Positions 8,309 to 14,748 of a stretch of DNA of 14,858 nt are shown here, in pieces. Source of the DNA: Flavobacterium sp. UBA6195. Its GTDB lineage: Bacteria; Bacteroidota; Bacteroidia; Flavobacteriales; Flavobacteriaceae. The position numbers and the translations under genes were made by a program. The notes under the pieces are model-generated. The model had not been told where the DNA came from. It was given only the letters and a program-made list of their open reading frames with translations, and did no database searches. The DNA lies in the NCBI RefSeq assembly GCF_002422095.1, contig NZ_DITB01000007.1:1-14858 (forward strand). Direction: 5' to 3'. The stretch's first letter is position 1. Each line of letters begins with the position of its first letter.

Positions 8309-9286
8309 TTAAAAATCAGCGTCGAAACTAATTTTATTGGAATCCGCATCTGAATTCATAACGCCTGCTTTTTGATATTCCGCTACTCGCTTTTCAAAGA
8401 AATTCGTTTTTCCTTGTAACGAAATCATATCCATAAAATCGAATGGGTTAGATGAGTTGTACACTCTATCACATCCTAATTCTACCAATAATCTATCCGT
8501 TACGAATTCTAAATATTGCGTCATTAAAGTTGCGTTCATTCCAATCAAACTAACTGGAAGAGATTCCGTAATGAATTTTCTTTCAATATTTAAAGCATCT
8601 ACGATAATTTCTGTGATTCTTTCTTTTGGAACTTTATTTACCACATGATGCGTGTGTAAATGAACCGCAAAATCACAATGCATTCCTTCATCACGAGAAA
8701 TTAATTCGTTTGAGAAGGTTAATCCTGGCATTAATCCACGTTTTTTCAACCAGTAAATCGAACAGAACGAACCTGAGAAGAAAATTCCTTCTACTGCTGC
8801 GAAAGCAATTAATCGTTCAGCAAACGAATCCGATTCAATCCAACGCAATGCCCATTGTGCTTTTTCTTTAATCGCAGGAAACACTTCAATTGCATGGAAT
8901 AATTGATTTTTCTCTGCTTCGTCTTTCACATACGTATCAATTAATAACGAATACGTTTCGCTGTGAATGTTTTCCATCATAATTTGGAAACCATAGAAAA
9001 ACTTAGCTTCTGGATATTGTACTTCGTTAACGAAATTTTCCGCTAAATTTTCGTTTACAATTCCATCCGATGCTGCGAAGAATGCTAAAATATGTTTGAT
9101 GAAATATTTCTCATCCTCATTTAATTTGTTATTCCAATCAGTCAAATCTTGATGCAAATCAATTTCTTCAGCTGTCCAAATACATGCTTCTTGTTTTTTA
9201 TACCATTCCCAAATATCTTGGTGTTTGATAGGAAAAATTACAAATCGATCTTTGTTTTCTTGCAAAATAGGTTCCACGATAGACAT
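8309..9286 (-). CDS. nrdB: Ribonucleoside-diphosphate reductase, class Ia small (beta) subunit
   Basis: A 325-aa ferritin-like subunit that holds the diiron-tyrosyl radical cofactor. Ligands are visible as D43 (WTAEEIDL), E105 and H108 (MMENIHSETY), E166 (AAVEGIFF), and E200 and H203 (RDEGMH). The radical tyrosine is Y112 (HSETYSLL), present, so this is a conventional tyrosyl-radical type. The C-terminus SFDADF corresponds to the conserved tail that docks into the large subunit and closely matches eukaryotic RRM2 (LDADF). The wording of the core (FAERLIAFAAVEGIFFSGSF) is also eukaryote-like. Length is normal for the family. It precedes nrdA in the same direction, the reverse of the E. coli nrdA-nrdB order. 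A 267-bp leader region upstream contains a candidate promoter and an inverted repeat. Confidence 0.97.
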   Translation of the reverse strand: MSIVEPILQENKDRFVIFPIKHQDIWEWYKKQEACIWTAEEIDLHQDLTDWNNKLNEDEKYFIKHILAFFAASDGIVNENLAENFVNEVQYPEAKFFYGFQIMMENIHSETYSLLIDTYVKDEAEKNQLFHAIEVFPAIKEKAQWALRWIESDSFAERLIAFAAVEGIFFSGSFCSIYWLKKRGLMPGLTFSNELISRDEGMHCDFAVHLHTHHVVNKVPKERITEIIVDALNIERKFITESLPVSLIGMNATLMTQYLEFVTDRLLVELGCDRVYNSSNPFDFMDMISLQGKTNFFEKRVAEYQKAGVMNSDADSNKISFDADF

Positions 9287-9375
9287 AGCTATTTGATTTT
9301 AAAAATGTTAATGATTGGTTAAATTGACTTATTTGGGGATTACAAAGTTTGTCATTTGAAATGAAAAATGAAAGG

Positions 9376-9410
9376 CAAACTTATTCACAATTAGAGTAAG
9401 TTTTTAACAA
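9376..9410 (-). promoter_or_regulatory. Candidate nrdB promoter
   Basis: The complement of 9376-9383 is TAAGTTTG, a match to TAnnTTTG. A TTG (complement of 9408-9410) stands 24 bases upstream, one base beyond the usual range. Transcription would leave a leader of about 80 bases before the nrdB ATG. It overlaps the inverted repeat 9377-9403. Confidence 0.45.
9377..9403. repeat. Inverted repeat overlapping the candidate nrdB promoter
   Basis: AAACTTA (9377-9383) and its exact complement TAAGTTT (9397-9403) are separated by 13 bases, so the half-sites start 20 bp apart, two helical turns. One half-site is the -7 box itself. This arrangement would suit an operator for a dimeric regulator, but AT-rich DNA makes a chance match possible. 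It does not match the NrdR box. Confidence 0.4.
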
Positions 9411-9499
9411 AGCTGATAAATGTCAGTAAATTAATATATGTTTTTAAATTCTTGATAATCAAATAGTTAAAAACCAATAAAACAACTGTTAAAACCTTG

Positions 9500-9523
9500 T
9501 AAGCAACTGAAAAATAAGCAACT
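9500..9523. repeat. Direct repeat TAAGCAACT x2 upstream of nrdB
   Basis: The nine-base word TAAGCAACT occurs at 9500-9508 and 9515-9523, 15 bp apart, in the gap between the DUF3109 gene stop and nrdB. A short dyad ACTC-AC-GAGT (9521-9530) overlaps the second copy. No clear terminator for the DUF3109 gene was found here. The role is unknown. Confidence 0.4.
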
Positions 9524-9553
9524 CACGAGTGTTTTTTAAAGGATAAAATGGGA

Positions 9554-10120
9554 TTATTTTTTCAACTCTTTAGCTACATTATCTAATTCGTCAAACCATT
9601 GTTGACCGAATTTTCTAACTAATGCTTCTTTCACAAATTGGTACACCGGAACACCTAACTCTTCGCCTAAAGCGCAAGCGTCAGAACAAATATGCCATTT
9701 GTGATAATTCACAGCTGCGAAATCAGAATATTCTTTGATTCGGATAGGATATAAATGACAAGAAACAGGTTTTTTCCAATCTACAATTCCTTGATTGTAA
9801 GCTTGCTCAATTCCGCAAAGTGCTGTTTTACCGTCAAAAATTACGTAGGCGCAGTCTTTTCCATCAATAAGTGGTGTTTCTAATTCACCAAAATCAGAAA
9901 CTACGTGTGTTCCTTGTTCTTCAATGGCTTTAATTCCTTCTGGACGAAGAAAGGGTTTCACTTTTGGAAAAATTTCAGCTAAAATTTTGGTTTCTTCCTC
10001 ATCTAAAGGAGCACCCGCATCGCCATCCACACAACAAGCACCTTGACAAGCAGACAAATTGCAAACGAATTCTTTTTCTAAGATTTCTTCGGAAACGATG
10101 GTTTTGTTTAACTGAAACAT
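9554..10120 (-). CDS. DUF3109 family cysteine-rich protein
   Basis: A 188-aa soluble protein with nine cysteines at 20, 25, 29, 30, 90, 102, 121, 145 and 149. The N-terminal cluster CNLSACQGACC resembles the CxxxxCxxxCC start of the YkgJ/CxxCxxCC metal-cluster families. It is followed by acidic PLDEEE, a KDCAYVIFDGKTALCGIEQAY stretch, and CHLYPIRI with C145/C149 further on. This whole pattern fits DUF3109, a Bacteroidota family thought to bind a zinc or iron-sulfur centre; the function is unknown. Length is typical. The ATG at 10120 follows a TATCTTTG -7 box by about 20 bases, which supports this start. It is transcribed towards nrdB from the edge of the repeat-bearing divergent gap. A link to ribonucleotide reductase is not shown by sequence. 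Confidence 0.85.
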   Translation of the reverse strand: MFQLNKTIVSEEILEKEFVCNLSACQGACCVDGDAGAPLDEEETKILAEIFPKVKPFLRPEGIKAIEEQGTHVVSDFGELETPLIDGKDCAYVIFDGKTALCGIEQAYNQGIVDWKKPVSCHLYPIRIKEYSDFAAVNYHKWHICSDACALGEELGVPVYQFVKEALVRKFGQQWFDELDNVAKELKK

Positions 10121-10140
10121 ATTGGGCTTATTTTAAAGTG

Positions 10141-10148
10141 CAAAGATA
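10141..10148 (-). promoter_or_regulatory. -7 box of the DUF3109 gene
   Basis: The complement reads TATCTTTG followed by CA, a strong TAnnTTTG match, 20 bases before the ATG at 10120. No TTG is found at the normal -33 distance; that stretch is occupied by GATTTTG-type heptads. Confidence 0.6.
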
Positions 10149-10149
10149 C

Positions 10150-10176
10150 GATTTTGAATTTAGATTTTGGATTTTA
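10150..10176. repeat. GATTTTR heptad tract upstream of the DUF3109 gene
   Basis: The plus strand reads GATTTTG, then a shortened AATTTA, then GATTTTG and GATTTTA. This is the same degenerate GATTNNN style as at 5384-5418. It directly adjoins the -7 box of the DUF3109 promoter. Confidence 0.5.
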
Positions 10177-10197
10177 AATTAAACTTGATATTGGCAC

Positions 10198-10329
10198 GCG
10201 GATGACACAGGTTCTGCGAAGCGCGAATGATGACGGACTTTTTGCAACACAAAGTCTCTCGAAGTTTTGCACAAAGTTTCACAGAGTTCTTTTGTGGTTT
10301 GCTAAAAAACTTGGCGCTCTTTGTGTTTT
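10198..10329. repeat. Degenerate leading part of the compound intergenic repeat
   Basis: This stretch begins with GCGGATGACACAGG, then shows words related to the downstream units but rearranged: TTTGCACAAAGTTTCACAGAG (10266-10286), TTGGCGCTCTTTGTG (10311-10325). It lacks the GATTTTGATT block. It looks like a decayed or deleted unit. Open frames here are by-products of the repeats. Confidence 0.55.
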
Positions 10330-10700
10330 TTTACACAGAGATTCACCGAATTTTTTTTTGATTTTGATTGCGTTGATTAGAGACACACCGAGACATTTTG
10401 CTTTTTTCCTTTGCGAACCTTGCGAAAAAACTTTGCGCTCTTTGCGTTTAAATTTACACAGAGCTACACAGAGCATTTTTGATTTTGATTGCGTTGAAAA
10501 GAGTTACACCGAGACGATTCACTTTCTTCTTGGCGCTCTTTGCGAAAAACCTTTGCTTCTTTGCGTTTAAATTTACACAGAGCTACACCGAGTTTTTTTT
10601 TTTTGATTTTGATTGTGTTGAAAAGAGATCCACCGAGACGCCTCACTTTCTTCTTGGCGAACTTTGCGTAAAACCTTTGCTTCTTTGCGTTTAAATCTAC
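10330..10700. repeat. Three tandem ~120-bp compound repeat units plus a fragment
   Basis: Units start at 10330, 10453 and 10572 (lengths 123, 119 and 124), each opening with TTTACACAGAG; a fragment (TCTACACAT) starts at 10696. Each unit has the same order: ACACAGAG and a second ACACAGAG/TCACCGAA/ACACCGAG-type word about 10 bp on, a T-run (up to 12 T at 10593-10604), GATTTTGATTGYGTTGA, a third ACACCGAGAC/CCACCGAGAC-type word, then several (C)TTTGCG words about 9-12 bp apart, ending TTTGCGTTTAAA. Units 2 and 3 are the most alike. Words of the CTTTGCG and CACAGAG type recur, from memory, in intergenic DNA of many bacteria with no known role. No transposase, terminal inverted repeat or CRISPR-like uniformity is seen. 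Confidence 0.85.
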
Positions 10701-10790
10701 ACATTACTTGAATTTGAACTTGTCCTTGGTTTTTGCCCTTGTAATTGATAATGTATCGTTAAATTAGAAACGTTCTTTATTCAATATCCT

Positions 10791-10798
10791 TATATTTG
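10791..10798 (+). promoter_or_regulatory. -7 box of the marC-like operon
   Basis: TATATTTG matches TAnnTTTG and is followed by CA, 19 bases before the ATG at 10818. No TTG lies at the usual -33 distance; TTC at about 10773 is the closest. It lies just outside the repeat field. Confidence 0.6.
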
Positions 10799-10817
10799 CA
10801 CAAATATTCAGCGTTTT

Positions 10818-11399
10818 ATGGAACTAGGAATCAATTGGAAAGACATTTTTACCATCAGCATGATTTTATTTGCTGTGATTGACATTGTAGGAAGTATTCC
10901 TATTATTGTGGATTTACGCAGTAAAATGGGCCACATTCAATCGGAAAAAGCGACAATTGTTGCGGCGGTGATTATGATTGCCTTTTTATTTGTTGGTGAA
11001 GAAATACTAAAATTAATTGGTATTGATGCAAATTCATTTGCAGTTGCGGGTTCGTTTGTCTTGTTTTTCCTTGCCTTAGAAATGATTTTAGGCATTCGAT
11101 TATACAAAGAAGACAATCCAAGCACGGCTTCCATTGTTCCAATTGCGTTTCCATTAATTGCTGGAGCTGGAACGATGACAACGATATTATCATTACGTGC
11201 TGCTTATGATAAAATCAACATTATTATTGCGATTTTAATTAATGTAATTGTGGTTTATGGTGTTTTGAAATCGTCAGGTAAAATTGAAAAAATACTTGGC
11301 ACGAATGGTTTAGGCGTGATTCGCAAAATATTTGGCGTGGTTTTATTAGCGATTGCTGTAAAATTATTCGCCGCGAATGTTAAAGGATTATTTATTTAG
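10818..11399 (+). CDS. MarC family (UPF0056) integral membrane protein
   Basis: A 193-aa inner-membrane protein with six predicted transmembrane helices at about 12-32, 46-64, 71-93, 104-126, 133-150 and 166-188. Family features are the N-terminal IDIVGSIPIIVDL and the FPLIAGAGTMTTIL loop in the fourth helix (usually PLLAGPG; here A replaces P). Length is typical of MarC proteins (about 190-220). The family was once linked to multiple antibiotic resistance, a role later withdrawn; transport of small metabolites has been proposed, and the function here is unknown. It is the first gene of a three-gene rightward operon, 12 bases before the small membrane gene. Confidence 0.9.
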   Translation: MELGINWKDIFTISMILFAVIDIVGSIPIIVDLRSKMGHIQSEKATIVAAVIMIAFLFVGEEILKLIGIDANSFAVAGSFVLFFLALEMILGIRLYKEDNPSTASIVPIAFPLIAGAGTMTTILSLRAAYDKINIIIAILINVIVVYGVLKSSGKIEKILGTNGLGVIRKIFGVVLLAIAVKLFAANVKGLFI

Positions 11400-11411
11400 A
11401 GAATATACAAA

Positions 11412-11609
11412 ATGAAAATTTTTACTTATGTGGCAGTTGCCATCGCTTTAGTTTTAATTGTTTTTAATCTTTTTCAAATAGATTACAGCAATCCGTTTGA
11501 AGGAAATAGCACGATTGCTATTATTGGTGTTGTCGCTGGAATTTGCGCTATCCTATTATTAGTATTATTGCGTTTTTCAAAAATGATTGAAGAAAAAACC
11601 AAACAATAA
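11412..11609 (+). CDS. Small two-helix membrane protein (65 aa)
   Basis: Helix 1 spans about residues 4-22 (TYVAVAIALVLIVFNLF) and helix 2 about 34-54 (IAIIGVVAGICAILLLVLLRF). A short polar loop, QIDYSNPFEGNST, joins them, and a charged KMIEEKTKQ tail follows. No family name is recognised; similar small proteins are common next to MarC-like genes in flavobacteria as far as remembered. It starts 12 bases after marC, and its stop overlaps the next start by one base (TAATG), so translation of the three genes is probably coupled. Confidence 0.8.
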   Translation: MKIFTYVAVAIALVLIVFNLFQIDYSNPFEGNSTIAIIGVVAGICAILLLVLLRFSKMIEEKTKQ

Positions 11610-12217
11610 TGGTAGACGTTTTAATTAATGGCGCTGGAGTTTCGGGCGTTTCGTGTGCTTTGATTTTGGGTTCGGCTCAAAACAAACCGTTTGCAATGGA
11701 TAAAAAGATTGCGATTGTGGCGCACCAAAAAGCCTCTTCGTTACAAAACGCAATTTTTAATAACGCTTACGGAATTCCTGCTGGGAAATTAGGCGGTGAA
11801 TTGTTAGAAGAAAGTTTGGAACATTTGACCCAATCTTATCCACACGTACAACAAATTCATGGCGAAAAAGTACTTTCCATTTCTGGTGAAGCAGGAAATT
11901 TCACAGTTACTACTAACAAATCTTCGCTTCAAAGCAAAATTGTAGTGATTGCTATTGGTGCAGGAAATCCTTTTACGATTGAAGGTTTGGAATCGTTTGT
12001 AATGCCACATCAAAAAGCAGCTCCCGAAAAAAACAGAATCCAATTAAAAAACACCGACCATTTGGTTACCGAAGGTATTTATGCCGCTGGAGTTTTAGCT
12101 GGACATAGAAGTCAATTAAGCATTGCCGCTGGAAGTGGCGCTGCTGTAGCCACGGATATTTTAACGTTATGGAATAACGGAAATCCGGTGCAGGTGCATG
12201 ATGCTTTGGGAAAATAG
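11609..12217 (+). CDS. Short FAD-binding oxidoreductase, thioredoxin reductase-like
   Basis: A 202-aa protein with an N-terminal Rossmann dinucleotide-binding motif (VLINGAGVSGVSCA, GxGxxG at 8-13). Its C-terminal EGIYAAGVLAGHRSQLSIAAGSGAAVATDIL (155-185) matches the second FAD-contact region of thioredoxin reductase-like flavoproteins. It is about 100 residues shorter than thioredoxin reductase (about 310). The NADPH-binding domain and the redox CxxC are absent; the middle segment IVVIAIGAG leads almost directly to the C-terminal FAD motif. Its only cysteine is C15, inside the Rossmann motif, so thiol chemistry like thioredoxin reductase is unlikely. The ATG overlaps the stop of the 65-aa membrane protein. 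It could be a stand-alone FAD domain needing a partner, or an electron carrier; the substrate is unknown. Confidence 0.78.
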   Translation: MVDVLINGAGVSGVSCALILGSAQNKPFAMDKKIAIVAHQKASSLQNAIFNNAYGIPAGKLGGELLEESLEHLTQSYPHVQQIHGEKVLSISGEAGNFTVTTNKSSLQSKIVVIAIGAGNPFTIEGLESFVMPHQKAAPEKNRIQLKNTDHLVTEGIYAAGVLAGHRSQLSIAAGSGAAVATDILTLWNNGNPVQVHDALGK

Positions 12218-12221
12218 CTTT

Positions 12222-12737
12222 TTATTCTTCTGAATCATCTTCTTCATCATCAAAATTCATTCCTTCTAAAAAATCATCCCAGTTAATTGGATCTTGATAT
12301 GCATTTGGATCAGGTGGAATAGCTCCTGGTGGATTGAACAATTCCCATTCGTCCCAATAATAATTACTCTTATCAAAGTTAGCTACCCAATTGATAAATA
12401 ATTCTCTGAATTCATCAATTTCTTTTCTAATCAACGTAACATAATCGGTATCTTTAAAAGAATCGTGAAATCGCAAACTTCCTACTTGAACATATAAATG
12501 CATCGCATGATCTCTAATGATAGCCGCATTTTGCATTCGTATGCTGTACATATCTCCGCCTTCAGCACCCGCAATTTTAGCACAAATTATCGCAGCATCA
12601 TCTCGCATCATATATTTTGTGGCATTCAAATACTCATCTTCTTCACTAATGGTATTTAAAAGACTATTGACCAAATCTAAAATTAATTCGGCTTTTTTAT
12701 AAATTGGTAAATCGAATAATTTATCTCTTCTACTCAT
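12222..12737 (-). CDS. Four-helix-bundle-like hypothetical protein with acidic tail
   Basis: A 171-aa soluble protein. Residues 1-~120 are mostly helical: LFDLPIYKKAELILDLVNSLLNTI, then ATKYMMRDDAAIICAKIAGAE, IRMQNAAIIRDHAMHLYVQVGSL and DYVTLIRKEIDEFRELFINWV. This pattern resembles the four-helix-bundle/23S rRNA intervening-sequence protein fold, but the match is a judgement from the pattern, not a firm assignment. A proline-rich PPGAIPPDPN segment (137-145) and a strongly acidic end (DDEEDDSEE) follow. It is the last gene of the leftward operon, 12 bases after the S41 peptidase stop, and converges with the FAD protein gene across a 4-bp gap. No terminator was found in that gap. Function unknown. 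Confidence 0.7.
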   Translation of the reverse strand: MSRRDKLFDLPIYKKAELILDLVNSLLNTISEEDEYLNATKYMMRDDAAIICAKIAGAEGGDMYSIRMQNAAIIRDHAMHLYVQVGSLRFHDSFKDTDYVTLIRKEIDEFRELFINWVANFDKSNYYWDEWELFNPPGAIPPDPNAYQDPINWDDFLEGMNFDDEEDDSEE

Positions 12738-12749
12738 TTTAAAGACATT

Positions 12750-14318
12750 TTACTTACGCAACACCTTATTCACCATATTGTCTTTCTTTAAAATCAATTG
12801 GTAATATGCGTTTTCATTAAAAAGTTGGCGTACAAATTCTGCTTGAAGATAGAATAACACTTTTTCTTTTTGATTCTCTAAATTGAAAAGCAAACCGCCT
12901 TTAGCCATGTAAGTCTTGAAATCATTAAAATAATTTCCAGAACGCAATTCTTTTTCCAAGGCTTTCATCGAGATTTTTTCAAACTTTTTACGATTTTGAT
13001 CCAATTGCTCAAAGACAAAGTAATTCACTAATCCTGATTGCATCAACATCGTTAAACCTTCAGCTCCGTGCGAATCTTCTAATGGAACAAAAATATCAGG
13101 CATAATTCCGCCACCGCCATAGACGATGCGACCTTTCTTAGTTTTGAATTTTAGACTATCTGCAATTTTGGCTTTATCTTTTTCGTACAATTCACCACTT
13201 TCGAAGCGCTTGTCGAATTCATTGAAATAGTTTTCTCCTTTATCTTCATACGGTTTCTGAATTGAACGTCCTGATGGTGTGTAATATCTGGCAATAGTTA
13301 ATCGTACAGCCGAACCGTCACCTAATGGCATTTCGCGTTGAACTAATCCTTTTCCGAAAGAACGTCTTCCGTAAACCAAACCTCTGTCGTTATCTTGAAT
13401 CGCTCCAGCTAAAATTTCGCTTGCTGAAGCACTATTTTCATTGATTAAAACACTGACTTTACCGGTTTCAAAAATCCCTTTTTCAGTGGCTAACGTGCTT
13501 TCGATTTTATCTTTTTTGTTTTTCGTTTTAACTATTAACTCTTTGTTTTTCAAGAATTCATCCGCAATTGCAACGGCTGATTCTAAATAGCCACCGCCAT
13601 TATCTCTTAAATCAATAATAATATGATTTGCACCTTCTTTTTTCAATTGGGTTAAACCCGATAAAAATTCGTCGTAAGTTTTTTCTGCAAAGCGATTGAT
13701 TTTGATATAACCCGTAGTTTTATCGACCATTTGCCAAACATCTACACTTTTGATTGGAATAACGTCGCGAGTAACGTTTACGGCGAATTTCTTTTTTTCG
13801 GATTTTCGGTAAACGGTTAGTTTTACATTAGAACCTTGTTCGCCTTTTAAGATGGAAAATAACGAATCGGTTTCTAATTTTTTGTTGTACAATTGTAATT
13901 TATCGGCGAAAAGAATTCGGTCGCCCGATTTCAAACCGGCTTTTTCTGAAGGACCGTTCGCAATGGGCTTTATAACAGCTAAGGAATCATTATACATGTA
14001 AAAATTAATTCCAATTCCCACAAAATTGCCTCGCATTTCTTGTTCGACCGCCTCTAGTTGACTTTTAGGAATATAAACCGAATGAGGATCCAATTTTTCG
14101 AGAATTCCGTTAACCGTTAAATCGACTATCGAATCGGTATTCAAACTATCAACGTATTCTTTTTCGATGAAATCGATGAGTTTGTTGAGCTTATTTTTAT
14201 TGGCGTTTCGGTTTAAAAAAGCCGTTTCTGTAGAAGGATTGAGTTTACTTCCCAATAACAAACCCACCGCAACAGCTACTGCGATTATTATTGGAAAATA
14301 TACTTTGTTCATTCTCAT
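12750..14318 (-). CDS. S41 family C-terminal processing peptidase (CtpA/Prc-like)
   Basis: A 522-aa exported serine peptidase. An N-terminal signal-anchor spans about residues 5-23 (VYFPIIIAVAVAVGLLLG). The N-terminal helical part contains the LDPHSVYIPK motif (~76-85), followed by a PDZ domain at about 95-185 (MRGNFVGIGINF, SGDRILFAD). The S41 core includes DLRDNGGGYLESAV (236-249), the catalytic Ser298 (NENSASASEILAGA), Lys323 and Gln327 (SFGKGLVQ), so the Ser-Lys-Gln set is intact. Residues after ~400 form a C-terminal extension. Such enzymes act in the periplasm and cleave proteins near C-termini, often in envelope maintenance. The start could be M1 or M3; M1 begins two bases after the preceding stop codon ends (one intervening base), typical of coupling. 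It lies between the dCMP deaminase and the four-helix gene. Confidence 0.95.
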   Translation of the reverse strand: MRMNKVYFPIIIAVAVAVGLLLGSKLNPSTETAFLNRNANKNKLNKLIDFIEKEYVDSLNTDSIVDLTVNGILEKLDPHSVYIPKSQLEAVEQEMRGNFVGIGINFYMYNDSLAVIKPIANGPSEKAGLKSGDRILFADKLQLYNKKLETDSLFSILKGEQGSNVKLTVYRKSEKKKFAVNVTRDVIPIKSVDVWQMVDKTTGYIKINRFAEKTYDEFLSGLTQLKKEGANHIIIDLRDNGGGYLESAVAIADEFLKNKELIVKTKNKKDKIESTLATEKGIFETGKVSVLINENSASASEILAGAIQDNDRGLVYGRRSFGKGLVQREMPLGDGSAVRLTIARYYTPSGRSIQKPYEDKGENYFNEFDKRFESGELYEKDKAKIADSLKFKTKKGRIVYGGGGIMPDIFVPLEDSHGAEGLTMLMQSGLVNYFVFEQLDQNRKKFEKISMKALEKELRSGNYFNDFKTYMAKGGLLFNLENQKEKVLFYLQAEFVRQLFNENAYYQLILKKDNMVNKVLRK

Positions 14319-14319
14319 T

Positions 14320-14748
14320 TTAACTCAAATCTTCAATTAATTCGACCTCAACACCTGCTTTTCTTAAGAAATCAACACCTGAAGTATCTTTATATTCTTG
14401 ATGATACACCACTCTTTTTATTCCCGATTGATGAATTAATTTACTACAATCTTTACAAGGTGAAAGGGTAATGTATAATGTTGCATCTTCGCACGATTGC
14501 GTAGAACGTGCCACTTTTAAAATGGCATTCGCTTCAGCATGCAATACGTACCATTTGGTAACATTATCTTCGTCTTCGCAACAATTTTCAAAACCAGATG
14601 GTGTTCCGTTATATCCATCGGAAATAATCATTTTATCTTTAACGATAATTGCGCCTACTTTTTTTCTTTGGCAATAGGATAAATTCCCCCATTCTTTGGC
14701 AATTCGTAAATAAGCTTTATCGTATTTTTCTCTTTTTTCTTTCTTCAT
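14320..14748 (-). CDS. Deoxycytidylate (dCMP) deaminase, ComEB type
   Basis: A 142-aa zinc enzyme converting dCMP to dUMP, the precursor for thymidylate synthase. The CDA motifs are H70-A-E72 (LHAEANAIL) and SPCKDC with C98 and C101, giving zinc ligands and the proton shuttle. C26, C56 and C57 match the extra cysteines seen in phage and ComEB-type deaminases. NGTPSGFENCCED is the usual substrate loop. The frame extends four codons to a TTG at 14760, but the ATG at 14748 is preferred because it overlaps the stop of the upstream gene (TAATG). Length is normal. It begins the visible part of a packed operon with the S41 peptidase and four-helix gene. A deaminase for another pyrimidine or a purine is unlikely given the loop. 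Confidence 0.92.
   Translation of the reverse strand: MKKEKREKYDKAYLRIAKEWGNLSYCQRKKVGAIIVKDKMIISDGYNGTPSGFENCCEDEDNVTKWYVLHAEANAILKVARSTQSCEDATLYITLSPCKDCSKLIHQSGIKRVVYHQEYKDTSGVDFLRKAGVEVELIEDLS

Noticed and set aside
9287..9553. NrdR box upstream of nrdB
   Set aside because: No pair of ACACTATATATAGTGT-like palindromes could be found; the dyad that exists has a different sequence.
10202..10694. Open frames on both strands through the repeat field
   Set aside because: Their peptides repeat with the DNA units and show no protein-like composition; they are explained by the repeats lacking stops in some frames.
10198..10700. CRISPR array
   Set aside because: The units are ~120 bp and similar throughout, with no short identical repeats separated by unique spacers and no cas genes nearby.
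12218..12221. Terminator between the convergent FAD and four-helix genes
   Set aside because: The gap is 4 bp and the surrounding AAAATAGCTTTT gives only a weak 4-bp stem.
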